The translations under genes and the position numbers were made by a program. Below, piece by piece: positions 33,789 through 45,195 of a DNA stretch of 64,000 nucleotides; position 1 is the first letter of the stretch; each line of letters opens with the position of its first letter. Origin of the DNA: Guyanagaster necrorhizus (taxonomy: Eukaryota; Basidiomycota; Agaricomycetes; Agaricales; Physalacriaceae); contig NW_025064892.1 of the NCBI RefSeq assembly GCF_019112545.1, forward strand, positions 725,921-789,920. The letters run 5' to 3'. The notes under the pieces are model-generated. The model was given only the letters and a program-made list of their open reading frames with translations, had not been told where the DNA came from and made no database searches.

Positions 33789-35332
33789 TTAACCCCGATA
33801 ATCCTTATGAACCCGCATGTGTTGACCAAGATTATCGTGGCGGCTAAAGTCCTTGCCACAGCCTGGGTAGGGACACTTGTGCGCTGGAAAGAAGGTCATA
33901 AGAATGGTGGTCAGTCGCAGAAGAGGAAAAACCCACGTTTCTCATAAGTATGGATGCTACGAATATGTCTCTTCAAGTGTTCGCCTCGTGCGAAGCACTT
34001 TCCGCAGCCTGCCACCTTGCACATATGTATCCTCGCACCCTTGACAGCTTCTGCAGCCTCCCCACGCCGTGAATGCTCTAGAGAAGATACAGTAGGCACC
34101 CGGCGTCCACGCGACTTTTTGGTCAGGTTCGGGACGGGGACAGGAACTGGGAGGTTTGTCGTGGATCGAGACCGGCGTCGAGGGGTCTGGAAAGGCGGCG
34201 GTGGGTACGCAGACGAAGAAGACTCGGATGATGCCGCAGACGAATCAGTAGCATTGGAGATAGTACGTCTGGGACGGGTGCTGATACCGAGAGGGTTTGT
34301 ATACGTAGGAGAGGGATAGGCGTAGGGGCTGTACCGCTCTGAGATTGGGCGTGTACGCAAGTTGCGTTTGGCAGGAGAAGCCGGGGTGCGCCTTGTGCGA
34401 CCCAGAGTATACTCACCGTCCCGGTTGTCGTCGTAGTCTGCATCATCAAAATCTTCCTCGTGGGCATCGGAGCCACAATCAGCTATCTCCTCGTCGTCAC
34501 CCTCTGCATCGATATCATCGTCACCCTCTGCGTCTGCATCATTCCCGTCAGTCAAACGCGACCGCTCTTCTGGCTGTTGAGGCTCGCCAGAAACGAACCG
34601 TGGGTCACAAGCGACGCCCATCTGCTGTTGTTGACCATGAGAGTCAGAGGCGCTGTCGTGGCTCCGAGAGAAGTCCATCCGGAGCGGCGAGATGGGCGAG
34701 TCGGTGGGAGAGAGCCCGGAAGGGTGAACATAGCCCTCGTGGAGCGCATAGTATGTATTGATAAGGTTGTTATACGACGTAGAGTGCGGGGGAAGCTGCT
34801 GCTGCTGAGTCGGTAGACCGTACATATGGCCGTGAGAATTCTGCTGAGTCTGATACGAAGAAAGATCTTCCTGTTTGACGCGAGGATAATGGCCAACGTG
34901 AGGCATACCAAGAGCGTGCGATTGCGCCTGGGAGAACTGCTGGTGCGACTGCCATTCGTCGACAGGCTGAGGCTGCTGCTGCTGTTGGTGGTGGTGGTGG
35001 CTGCTGGGAATGAAGACGGACAGTGGGTGGGGGGATATTTGGGGGGGCTGCTGCGAAGGATAAGGGCCTTGCAGAGCATGTTGTTTCTTCGTGATTGCTG
35101 GCGACCAGGCCATCATAGAGTGATAGTAATCGTGGTCAGGGTAAACTAGGTTGTTCTGACCTGCGTAGAGCTGCTGGGCGGTGCCAGTGTAGGGCGAGTA
35201 GGAAGCCATAGTAGAAGCAACGACGGCAGTATGCGTCTCGTCGCTGGACACGATATCAAGAGGAGTATCGACCGAAGAAGAGGAAGAGTAGGGAGAAGGG
35301 GCAGTGAAGGTCGGACTGGGGGGTAAAGACAT
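33789..35332 (-). CDS. C2H2 zinc-finger transcription factor, Msn2/4-like finger pair
   Basis: A DNA-binding regulator with two adjacent C-terminal C2H2 fingers, expected in the nucleus. Two exons: 35,332-33,937 and 33,883-33,789, intron 33,936-33,884 (GTGGGT..CCAG), 496 residues. Finger 1 is CKVAGCGKCFARGEHLKRH followed by IRSIH. The splice lies exactly in the linker, giving TYEKPHKC. Finger 2 is CPYPGCGKDFSRHDNLGQH followed by MRVH. The EHLKRH/DNLGQH pairing and spacing resemble yeast Msn2/Msn4, which bind CCCCT stress elements; I infer similar binding. The N-terminal 420 residues are low complexity: Ser/Pro-rich, His- and Gln-runs (HHHHQQQQQPQP) and an acidic repeat (DAEGDDDIDAEGDDEE). MSLPPSPTFT is preferred as start because the upstream in-frame Met at 35,461 adds an unlikely hydrophobic leader. 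Confidence 0.8.
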
Positions 35333-37917
35333 CGTGGAGGGAATGGGAAAAAAACAGAATAAGGTCGTAAATAAGGGTGGATTATTATTGGACGGGATTT
35401 CCGCGATATTTGGATGACGGGACAGGTCCAAAAAAAGATGAAGAAGGATTAATTGCATCATTTAGTCAACTGCTGTATCAATCTCCAATCTAATCTTCAT
35501 TTCAGCGTATTTCAGGCTTTATTTCCAATTTACTGACTGACCTTCAATTCGCGCGGATGTGATCGACCGCACCATTTTTACTCTTTGACACCGTATTTCG
35601 TGGCCGCATCGTATAGAATTGCGAGCCGCAATGCAGGAACCATTTATGTACTGCGTTTCGAGTTTGGAGGAACAGGCGGTACATGTACCCTCAAAAAGAA
35701 ATGATGCTTTGATCTCTAGCTCCGAGCTGGCCAATTTCCTTTTTTTGTCCTAAATGTCCCTCATTCGTCAATTTCATTCACGCACATCAGAAGTTTCCTT
35801 GTCGGTGTCGGTACCGCCCTGCCCTGCCCGCTTGCCCCATTCCCCCACTGGAAAAAAATTATGTTATGATTTGCTAATCCTGCCAAAAGTCACTTTATCA
35901 AAAGGATGGCATAAACTGTCGAAATCTGACAACACAATGGTCTAACTCAAAAAGCTAAAGCCATAGTTCAAAGACTTCTTTTCCTTATCTCCTCATGCCC
36001 CGTTATGGAGAAGGAGAAGATGGGGTAAAACAAGTCTCAGGCGGACCGCCTCGAGAGCTTTTTCTCTTTTGACTCCTAGACATCGCCCCCGAGATTTTCC
36101 GTACTATTCAGTCAAGATACGTTACTCTCGATCGCTGAAAAGTTTAAATAGTTTTTCCTCATATATCAATCCTACACGTTCTATTGGCTACTGTGTATCC
36201 CATTTAGATCCAGGTAGTAGGGTGAAAATCAACTCGACTCCCCCCACAAAATACTTATCCTTCCTGCTCCCTTAGCGCACTTTTCTTCAACGTCCGCTTT
36301 ACTTTTCTCCCTTCTTCCTTTCGTGTCTACTGCATCCGTTGGATCGTGCCCTGAACTAATCGTTGTCTCATGGTATAGTGCCGGAACGACGATGGACGTT
36401 GATGGAGGTCGGTCGATCATTTAATTATAGAGTCACGGAGCCTAAAAGCCTACACATTTATTTCTCCCCTATTCTCATTGAACCCTGAAATTTTGCGGGG
36501 TCTGGCTAATCATTGCCGCCGAACTTCTCAAACTGACCGACTAGCCAGAGACTTCATCATAGGACTAATTAACCACGACGCGATGCCAGAAGCATGAGTG
36601 GGATGGGATATGTATTACTAACGACCAGCTGGTCATGTCATGTTCGCCATAAAATAAAAACGCTAAACATTTAGACGCTATAGCCATTATCGTATGGCTC
36701 CGAGTTGTACGGATCTGCCAGTGATCTGCCTTTGTATAGTGATAAGGGACTCTAGTCACCCGATCACCTAGAAGGATACGGAACATCTCGAATTTGCACC
36801 TTCTGGCTCCGTTAGTCACTGGGTTGAAGGCTGCCCATTCTCTCGCAACATCCTCAACCATGACTAGAGGGATATAGCCGAGGATACTAAAAAGATCGAG
36901 GGGACAATTCCACTATATTCCCTAAGATACAGCCGATCCCCCGACATGAAGCTGAACGCACGTCAACGTCGTCGCCTATCAAAAGGGTGCTATTCACAAA
37001 AGACAGTCCCGAGCATGTTATTTTTCGATGTCAAACTTCAAGTTCTTACCGGTGTCCAGTGTCCGGATCTTGAGAGAAGGCGCAAATATCGCGGAGAGCG
37101 AAGGACATGGCTCAAGTATCCATTTTTACGGGAACTGGTACAAGTTGAAAGGAAATAACTTATGTACAGTCGAAAGAACATGCATCACACATACGCCGAC
37201 AGCAGTGTACTATAGGAGGATGTGTGAACAGATGTTTATCGAAGATGGGGGAAAGGCTCACAAGGGTTTATGCATCTTACGCACGAAATGCTCATCCACC
37301 AATTTAGCGACTGCGTTCGTAATTGAGACTGTGAATAGTATGAACATCTTCCCACCGTTGGAGTAGCAAATAAGCATCAGAATGCCGAGAAGATTGTATA
37401 TTCAGCGCCGTAGAGTTTGTCCTAAGAAAGGGATGATGGAGAAACGGTTCAGGAAGAAATTTTTTGGGCCGCCCATCGTAGTACACACATCAGATAAAAA
37501 GTTCAAGTTGAAATGTGATCCTTAGAGTTCGATCGGTTATGATTTTATGCACACTCGAAGTTTCTCTGAAAGGGTTGACATTTTATGGCGACAATCCACT
37601 AGCATAGCAAGATAAACCAAAGTGACTATGATCGGGGAACTTTCAGAGAGAGGCCGATGCCAGTAGGTAAATGAGTTCTAATAGTGGTGGAGGTCATAGA
37701 GGTATTATACCCAGAGGTCCCTGAAAGCGCAATATTTTCAAGTCACACATGAGACTATAGGTACGAATCCTAACCTTCAGAAATTTTGGAGTAGATGCAT
37801 ACATCACCATGAATACGAGGCGGACAAGAGGTGTGGGAAACTACAATAGAGCACGGCAATTGCCGTGATTCCCGTTATAGTTGTAACTTTGCGCATTGAC
37901 CTACTCGATTTACCACC
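35333..37917. other. Long intergenic region between C2H2 gene and calmodulin
   Basis: About 2.6 kb containing the upstream regions of both flanking genes. Frames such as 36,861-36,565 on the minus strand and 36,946-37,158 on the plus strand have no recognisable family or splice context. Nothing else is supported. Confidence 0.4.
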
Positions 37918-38738
37918 ATGGCGGACCAACTTGTAAGTATTCTGTTTCCTTCTCGCTGTTATCTCATGGTACTGATTTCACTGGATAGTCTGAAGGTATG
38001 TCATGTTTGTCTCTCAAGGTGCACCGACTCACTTGAGCACCTTGGCGCGCAGAGCAAATTTCTGGTATGTCCAGGTGTTCTCAACTTGAATCAAGCTCAC
38101 CGTATTCTTTGCAGAGTTCAAAGAGGCCTTCTCTCTGTTCGATAAGGGTGAGCGCCCTGTATATCTTCTTACCTCACACCCTTATCCTCGGAACCAGATG
38201 GGGACGGCACGATCACGACCAAAGAGCTTGGCACCGTGATGCGCTCGCTTGGACAGAACCCTACCGAAGCGGAGCTCCAGGACATGATCAACGAGGTCGA
38301 TGCAGATGGCAATGGCACCATCGATTTCCCCGAGTTCCTGACGATGATGGCGAGGAAGATGAGAGACACCGATAGCGAGGAAGAGATCAAGGAGGCGTTC
38401 AAAGTATTCGATAAGGATGGGAATGGTTATATCAGTGCTGCTGAGCTCAGGCATGTCATGACGAACTTGGGTACGCTGCTTTCTCGAGTTCCACGTTGCC
38501 ATCGTTGTACTGATAGCGATCTAGGTGAGAAACTGACCGACAGTGAAGTTGATGAAATGATTCGGGAGGCGGACGTCGACGGCGATGGCCAGATCAACTA
38601 CGATGGTACGTGCATGTTTACTCGATGTTTTCATTCCTGACTCTCGTCCCACAGAGTTCGTCAAGGTACGTTTGACACGGTGTTCCCATGCCACTTCTAA
38701 TAATAATTCTATCTTTACAGATGATGCTTTCTAAATAA
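37918..38738 (+). CDS. Calmodulin
   Basis: The ubiquitous calcium sensor that activates calcineurin, CaM kinases and other targets. Eight exons: 37,918-37,932; 37,989-37,995; 38,053-38,064; 38,115-38,147; 38,198-38,470; 38,525-38,605; 38,655-38,665; 38,721-38,738, total 450 nt, 149 residues, the canonical calmodulin length. All introns are GT..AG. Four EF-hands are present, with loops starting [36 protein letters not shown] and [12 protein letters not shown]; all coordinating positions are acidic or polar as expected. The start MADQLSEEQISEFKEAF is diagnostic. Exons 2, 3 and 7 are microexons of 7, 12 and 11 nt, so simple ORF scanning finds only exon 5. Confidence 0.97.
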
Positions 38739-39926
38739 GCGCTTACCAATGTTGTCTCTGGACTCAATGTCGTTATTCTGTATCGGCCGTTCAGAAACAC
38801 GAAGAAAATGTTTTGTATTTGTATATCTTATGTGTATATCATCTCCTAGCCCCTATCTGGTGCGTAACGGACGAGAGCGGACGAGGCGCCCATCCAAAAA
38901 TGGCACCAGTTGCCAACGCAACATCAATATCAAGGTCGGGGCACGGACTCTCGTCATGTCTCGGTATGTTCTTTACTTCCTCGCTGAACGCTAACAGCGG
39001 ACGATGCAGAAGATTCGGACATCCGTACAGAGAGCCTTCCATAGCGAAACTGGCAATTGTTCTAAAATGAGACCTTTGTGCTCGACCTTCAACGAAGAGG
39101 TGGCGAGACCGTCGGGATGTGAGGCGCTTCACAATGTTGTTCATCAGGAAGGGCCTTCATAGCTTGGGAACCGTAGTAATGACTTCGAAGATTCAGACGT
39201 CGTGACAAAGATGCCCCCCAACGCCATGGTTTTTGACGCTGAAGTGAACCTCTTGCCGTATACTTTATATAGTATAAGAAGAAAATGTTAGCCACAATGA
39301 AATTGTATGAAATTGTACTGGCCTCGTCCGTGGTAGTCGGGTTCTTCGTGGACAGCAAAATTCGCGAAGGCCGATACGATGGCATATTGGTTCGACAGGG
39401 ACAGAAGTACAATGAGTTTTCCCAAAACAATAACGGCCGATTTATGTAAACGACAGATTATTTGTCAAGGAAGAACAAGGAAATAAGTAATGAGAGCCTC
39501 GCAGGCTAATTCAGGGGCATTGTTCGTTGATGGCAAGGGGGATGGAGGAAGAAGAACTCTAGGCATTGCATGAGTATTATAAGTAATAAGAAGGCGCATC
39601 TCGTGGGCTAATTCGGGGGCATGGGGGGCGGTTTTGCTTATAGATGACTCGACCCCAGAGTCATTTCGGAGCCGTTTGCTCTGACTCCATCGGTGTTCAA
39701 AATAGCAGTAAATTTGTACATACTATTAGCGACTTGGCGCGAGTAGTCGGCTACTAATTTGGTAGCAGATTAATACCATTTCAACTGGCTGATGCTGCCG
39801 GGCAGGTCGCCGTGACTTGTTATATCGAGGAAAAGGAATGGTAAGAATGCTTCAGAGGCGTCATACAAAACTATCACTTTACAACCTTATAGTATAGTCA
39901 ATAATTGAATTGTTCTATGCTTCCAG
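38739..39926. other. Intergenic downstream of calmodulin
   Basis: About 1.2 kb including the calmodulin 3' untranslated region. No coding or RNA gene is recognised. The last few hundred bases may be decayed upstream exons of the P450 pseudogene, but I cannot align them. Confidence 0.4.
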
Positions 39927-40162
39927 CTGATGTATCTTCCATCAGAAAGTCGAGAAGACTATCTGATCGAAATGCTTCCTGTCAAGTACTGTTGTACCGC
40001 CTTTTGATAGAGTCTGCGCATTATGATCTCGCCTGAATGAACATCATCAACAGCTATGCCACTGCTAGCATTCTTAAAATTGCATATGGTGTTGAATTAG
40101 CAAGCAGGAGCTCCGTCGTATCCCACCGGCCAAGCTTGATACCTCTTTATGTCGGGATGGAC

Positions 40163-40172
40163 TATATATATT
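40163..40172 (+). promoter_or_regulatory. TATA box of copia LTR
   Basis: TATATATATT in the LTR. Transcription would be expected to start about 30 bp downstream, at about 40,194-40,198 (CTCACC). The intron-less duplicate in the 3' LTR begins at exactly this point, which supports the start site. Confidence 0.6.
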
Positions 40173-40230
40173 GAATACAGTCTGTCAAGCACCCTCACCA
40201 TGTTTCTGCTTATCGCTACACTGTGTGAGG

Positions 40231-40282
40231 GTGAGTATCTACTTATATTACTTTGTTTATGTCACTGATTGGTATTCTGTAG
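40231..40282 (+). other. 52-nt spliceosomal intron within the copia LTR leader
   Basis: Donor GTGAGT, branch-like CACTGAT, acceptor ATTCTGTAG; 52 nt is a typical basidiomycete intron length. The same segment is at 45,001-45,052 in the 3' LTR. A third copy of the flanking sequence at 45,101-45,195 lacks exactly these 52 nt, with the join at 45,134/45,135, which is strong sequence evidence that it is removed from element RNA. Confidence 0.75.
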
Positions 40283-40389
40283 TCTATGTTATAGCTAACA
40301 GCATACTCTATTAGGTGCTACAAACATGCATCACTTTTTTAGAGGTTATATGGCCCCGAGAATTACTTTATCCCATTCTTCATACTCAA

Positions 40390-41241
40390 ATGACTTCCGT
40401 CATTGCTGCCTTGACTACAGACCTACCATCAAACATCCCCACACTGAACACATCTGGTGACAACTGGTCCATCTTTTACCTCCGCTTTTCCACTGGTGTT
40501 CAAGCCAAAGAGAAATGGGATCACTTCAATGGATCCAAGCCCAAACCCTCTCTCACTGCACCCACAACAGCTCTCATGGCTGAGCTAGATGAATGGGAGA
40601 AAGATGAGGCTGTAGCCAAGAACCTCCTGCTCTCGAAGATCCCTGACTCAGTCGCTATGAAGATTCAGCATCTTCCCACAGTTGCTGTAGCCTGGTCAAA
40701 GATTGAAAAAGAGTTTACCGATAAGAGCGGCTATGCACAAACTGACCTTCAGCAGCAGTTTATAGAGTCGCATTGCCCAGCCAAAGGCAATGTTTGCAAG
40801 TTTCTTGACAGTCTGTCAATGAAACGGGAGTCATTAGCTTCCATCGGTGTCATCATCGAGGAGAAGGATTACCGCTCAATGATTCTCACCTCTATCTCTC
40901 CCTATCTTGCCAAGCATGCATCGACTCTCCTTACGGCAGCAAAGCTTTTTAGTTCTAACAAGGAGGTTGATCCCGAGAACCTGATCCATGTCATTTCTGA
41001 GGAATATGACCAACTGGAGTGTGAGCAAGCCAAGTGTAGTCAGCAGTCTGAAAAGGGAAAGGACTCAGAGCAAGATGAAGCCATGTCTGTTTCATTAAGC
41101 TCAGGTGGCAATAAGAAGGGCAAGAAACCTGGCAAGAAATTGTGCTGGGGATGTGAGAAAGAAGGACACTTCAAAACAAATGCCTTGAGAAGAAGTCATC
41201 AGACAATGACAGCAAGGCCTCTGGATCGAAGGGTGAAATAG
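40390..41241 (+). pseudogene. gag: gag of copia element
   Basis: From the ATG at 40,390 the frame encodes a copia-type Gag with a UBN2-like region (LLLSKIPDSVAMKIQHLPTV, and WSKIEKEFTDKSGYAQTDL) and ends in a zinc knuckle CWGCEKEGHFKTN. The last Cys of the knuckle is lost because one base is missing near 41,181, shifting the frame. After the shift the pol frame begins. The upstream GTG at 40,315 lies in the LTR and is not a likely start. Confidence 0.75.
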
Positions 41242-41246
41242 CCAAT

Positions 41247-44200
41247 ATGGCTGAGGAATCATCAGATTTGGACTGGAAAGCTGGTGGTGCATTCGGAGTT
41301 GATGATGCTAGTGACATGCCATCGCTGGCTGCAGTTTTTGAGTCAGATGAGTCTGAAGTTGAGGGCTTATCAGAGGACTCGGGGGATGAAGATGATGGTA
41401 CTGACCTTTTTTCAGAGGTTGGTGATGAGTCGTGAGATGAGCTGAACAGCGTGTTGTCCTCAGATGTTGATTGGAGTGATGTGAACTCCTTTGTTGATAA
41501 GCAATCGGATGCCACATCTGGCATGCTGATCTTGGAGGATGTATCTGCTTCTGAAGAGTCAGTCACAGCTATTATCAATACTGTAAACTCATCCGATGTT
41601 CAAATTCATACTGAACTCTATGACTCTGGCTGTACACGTCATATTTCCCCTTACCACGATGATTTCAACTTGTTCCAGTCTGTCCCACCCAAGGCATTCT
41701 GTGTTGTGAACACTCAAAAATTTTCTGCAGCTAGAAAGGGCGTGATGAGCATTGATGTGCCAAATGGTGCAAATGTGAGCAATCTGCAACTCACCGAGGT
41801 CATGTACTCTCCCGAAGTTGGCTATACACTCATTTCAGTTGGCTGACTTGATGATCTTAGTTTTGAGTTGACTTTCAGTGGCGGAAAATACACCATCCAT
41901 GCACCAGATGGAAAGGTCATTGAGGTTGTCTCAAAAGATGATGGTGGCCTATATCGAGTTTGTCATAAAAGAGATTTGGCTGAGACAGCTGAAGAGGTGC
42001 TTACTTTAGACCAATTGCACTGCTGCATGGGCCACATTTCACCTGAAGTTGCTCGTCATCTGGTTGAAAAAGGCTTCATGACCGGAGTAAAGCTTGACAA
42101 GTCATCTGGAGAACCATGATTCTGTGAGTCATATGTCTATGCTAAAGCTACATGAAAGCCAGTGTCTAAGGCTCGAGGGGGAGAACGTGCAATCGATATT
42201 GGAGGTGAAATTCACTCTGATTTACGGGGACCTGCACCTGTAGAATCCTTGCATAAATGCCGTTACTTCATCTCTTTCATTGATGACAGCACTCATTGGG
42301 CTTACCTTGAATTCTTATGCCAGAAGAGTGAAGCTTTCACAGCGTACAAAGCCTATGAAGCTCGCATCCACACTCAGCATGATCATCCTGTAAAAATCCT
42401 CCATTCAGACTGTAGAGATGAATACTTCGACAAAGCATTTGTCTTGCATCTGAAAAATGCCGGCACAGCAAGGAAGATGACTGTGCATGATATGCCACAG
42501 CACAATAGGGTGGCTGAAAGATATAATCACACAGTTATTGAAAAAGTCAGAGCTATGCTGCATTCGAGCAGCTTACCTCACTTCTTATGGGCTGAGGCTG
42601 TTCACCATGCTGTCTGGGTCCTCAACAGAACGTCGACAAAGGCTCTAAATAGAATGACTCCTTATGAAGCTGTCACAGGGAAGAAGCCAGATCTAAAAGG
42701 GTTGCGGGAATGAGGAGAGAAATGCTGGGTACACCTTGAGACTAAGGCTATAAAGCTGGATGGCCGCATACGTGAAGGTCAGTGGATTGGATTCAATGAA
42801 ACAAGCAATGGATTCCATATCTACTGGACAGAGAGCAAGATGGTGTCCATCAAGCGAAATGTCTATTTTGACACAACTCATATTGCCACCAACAATCTTG
42901 AAGAAGAGAAAGACATTGAGCTACACAAGATTCCATCAATGCCAAAAACTCAGTCCAATCCACCTACTGCAAAGCCATCACAGGTGTCACCTACCCCTGA
43001 AGCCCAGCCTACAGTCCAACCCATAGTTGAAGAAACCTGTTCCGGATGCACTTGAAAGCCTAGCCAGCGGATGCTGGACCTCATCTCTAGCAAAGGCAGT
43101 ATATCAGCACACTCAAGTGATCTTGTGGTACCTGTTGGTGTTCAGTTACCAGTTGCCAATGAAAACAACAAACCTCTCGAGTTTGAGAGAGAAGGAGAGG
43201 CAGATTGGTTGATGATACTTGAGGATGCTGACTTCCTTGAGGAGTATGCCATGGCCATTTCAACAGCCAATGTAGAAGCCTTAGAGCCACGCAGTCTAGC
43301 TGAAGCGAAGCATCAGCCTGATTAGCCTTTGTGGGAAAGTGCAATACAGAAAGAGCTTGTAATGTTGAAGACTGCAGAGATTTGGAAAATTGTCGAAAAA
43401 CTAGTTGGAGCAAATGTCGTGAGCTCAAAGTGGGTCTTTCAAATCAAAAAGGATGCTGAGGGAGGCATAGTCAAGTTTAAGGCTCGCTTGGTAGCACAAG
43501 AGTTCTCACAAGTATCTGGCATCGACTACTTTGACACTTATGCCTCTGTTATAAGGCTTGCATCTATCTGTTCAATCCTTGCTATAGCTGTAGCACTCGA
43601 CCTAAAGCTCCATCAAGTTGATATCAAGGGCACATACTTGAATGGAAAGCTCACCAATGAAGAAATCATTTACATGCATTAACCTTCTGGCTATCCTGAG
43701 CCTGGCTCCCATCCTGGTCAAGTCTGCTGTCTCATAAAGACTCTATATGGTTTGAAGCAGAGTGGTCGTCGCTGGTATCAACATCTCGTTAAGATTTTAG
43801 TGGTACAGCTGGGATTCAAGCAGTGCGATATTAATCAAGCCGTGTTTTACAAGCAGGAGGGCTGAAACTTGACTATCATTGCTGTCCATGTTGATGACTG
43901 CACTATCACAGCATTATCATTGCATCTAGTGCGAGAGATAAAGGAAGATATAGTAAAATATGTGGAAGTCACGGATTTGGGGGAACTGCACTGGATTCTC
44001 AGCATCGAGATCATGTGTGACCATGAGTCACACTCCATTTCTCTTTTTCAACGCTCGTACATTGATGCCATTGTTCGTCGCTATAGCTTTGAAGATCTCA
44101 AACCAGTCTCTACACCAATGGATATTAATCTCCATTTATCTTCCTTTCCTGCACCAGCCTCCATCTGAGAAATTGCAGCCATGAGAGATGTCTCTTACAG

Positions 44201-44852
44201 GGAGCCTGTTGGCTCCTTGATCTGGATTATGCTCAGGACATGCCCTGATATCACATTTGCCATGACAACAGTCTCAAAATATTCAACGGCTGCTGCAGAG
44301 GCTCATTGGAAGGCTGTAAAGCACATCTTTCGCTACCTGAAGGGCACGAGAGATTACCAGCTGATGTTTGAGAGAAACGGAAAGGTTTTGCATGGTTATG
44401 TGGATGCTGATGGGAGCATGGCAGAGAATAGGCATGCCATTACTGGGTATGCTTTCATGCTGAATGGTGGAGCTGTTTCGTGGTCGTCTAAAAAGCAGAA
44501 GATCATCTTGCTTTCAACCACCGAGTTTGAATATGTGGCTGCAACTCATGCATCAAAGGAGGCGCTCTGGCTTTGCAGTCTGCTCTCTCAGGTTTTCTCA
44601 CCAATTACTGAGGCTACAACTTTATTCTCAGACAATCAGTCTGCTATTGCGCTCTCAAAAGATCATCAGTATCATGCCCGAACTAAGCATATCAACATTC
44701 GCTTCCACTTCATTCGCTGGGTCATCAGTGAAGGTTCCTTTCATCTTGTTTACTGTCCCACTGAGGACATGGTTGCTGATGCTCTCACCAAGCCTTTACC
44801 TTCAGCCAAGGTGAAGCACTTTGCTACTGAGCTTGGACTTCGCTCTGCTTGA
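41247..44852 (+). pseudogene. pol: pol (PR-IN-RT-RNaseH) of copia element
   Basis: A single plus frame from 41,247 to 44,852 encodes, in order: acidic linker; aspartic protease (LYDSGCTRHISP near 41,617); integrase zinc region and core (IHSDLRGPAP, FIDDSTHWAY, ILHSDCRDEYF, HNRVAERYNHTV, about 42,000-42,720); reverse transcriptase (WVFQIKKDAEG, LYGLKQSGRRWYQ, then VHVDDCTI as the catalytic motif near 43,888); and RNase H (GYVDADGSMAENRHAITGYA, HINIRFHFIRW). The frame is broken only by about ten stops, mostly TGA, and no indels are needed. Several sit where CGA, CAG or CAA would be expected, consistent with C-to-T decay. Confidence 0.9.
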
Positions 44853-44859
44853 GGGGGAG
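44851..44859 (+). other. Polypurine tract of copia element
   Basis: GAGGGGGAG directly precedes the 3' LTR and includes the TGA region ending the pol frame. Confidence 0.7.
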
Positions 44860-45195
44860 TGTTGGATTAGCAAGCAGGAGCTCCATTGTATCCTGCCGGC
44901 CAAGCTTGATACCCCTTTATGTTGGGATGGACTATATATATTGAATACGGTCTGTTGAGCACCCTCACTGTATTTCTGCTTATTGCTACGCTGTGTGAGG
45001 GTGAGTATCTACTTATATTACTTCATTTATGTCACTGATTGGTATTCTGTAGTCTACATTATAGCTAACAGCATACTCTATTAGGTACAGTGAATACAAC
45101 ACCATGTTTCTGCTTATCGCTATGCTGTGTGAGGTCTATGTTATAGCTAACAGCATACTCTATTAGGTGCTACAAACACACATCACTTTCTTAGA
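44860..45195 (+). repeat. 3' LTR of copia element with intron-less tandem partial copy
   Basis: 44,860-45,086 aligns to the first 227 bp of the 5' LTR with about 19 differences, all transitions by eye, and includes the 52-nt intron. After a short filler (45,087-45,100) a second copy of the R-U5-like part begins at about 45,101 (CCATGTTTCTGC). It lacks the intron (join 45,134/45,135) and continues to the LTR end at 45,195. This second copy matches the 5' LTR better (about 5 differences in 95) than the first copy does. Confidence 0.8.

Larger units (their letters stand above)
40090..40343 (+). repeat. 5' LTR of copia element
   Basis: It starts TGTTGAATTAGC and extends to about TTTTTTAGA. The right end is set by similarity to the end of the 3' LTR and by the target duplication; it lacks the usual terminal CA, so the border may be off by a few bases. 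A TATATATATT box at 40,163-40,172 and a GTGAGT..TGTAG intron at 40,231-40,282 lie inside. A possible primer-binding site, GGTTATATGGCCCCGAG, follows immediately. Confidence 0.75.
40090..45195 (+). mobile_element. Ty1/copia retrotransposon with abnormal 3' LTR
   Basis: A complete element with 5' LTR (40,090 to about 40,343), gag from the ATG at 40,390, then protease, integrase, reverse transcriptase and RNase H in copia order, polypurine tract GAGGGGGAG (44,851-44,859) and 3' LTR (44,860 to about 45,195). TATGG (40,085-40,089) and TATAG (45,196-45,200) are the 5-bp target duplication with one G-to-A change; this is confirmed because deleting the element restores a P450 frame. One frameshift and about ten stops inactivate it. 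The 3' LTR is about 82 bp longer than the 5' LTR because of an intron-less partial duplication. Confidence 0.9.

Noticed and set aside
34345..34816. Plus-strand frames with hydrophobic stretches opposite the C2H2 gene
   Set aside because: Antisense shadows of a Gln/Asp/Ser-rich coding exon.
37750..37775. GGTACGAATCC resembling a tRNA B box
   Set aside because: No matching A box or cloverleaf arms could be found around it.
40315..40389. Extended copia gag starting at GTG in the LTR
   Set aside because: The ATG at 40,390 is the first in-frame Met; the upstream part is LTR and primer-binding region.
45087..45195. A separate solo LTR abutting the copia element
   Set aside because: The fragment begins inside the LTR at the predicted transcription start, and the target duplication lies after it, so it belongs to the same insertion.
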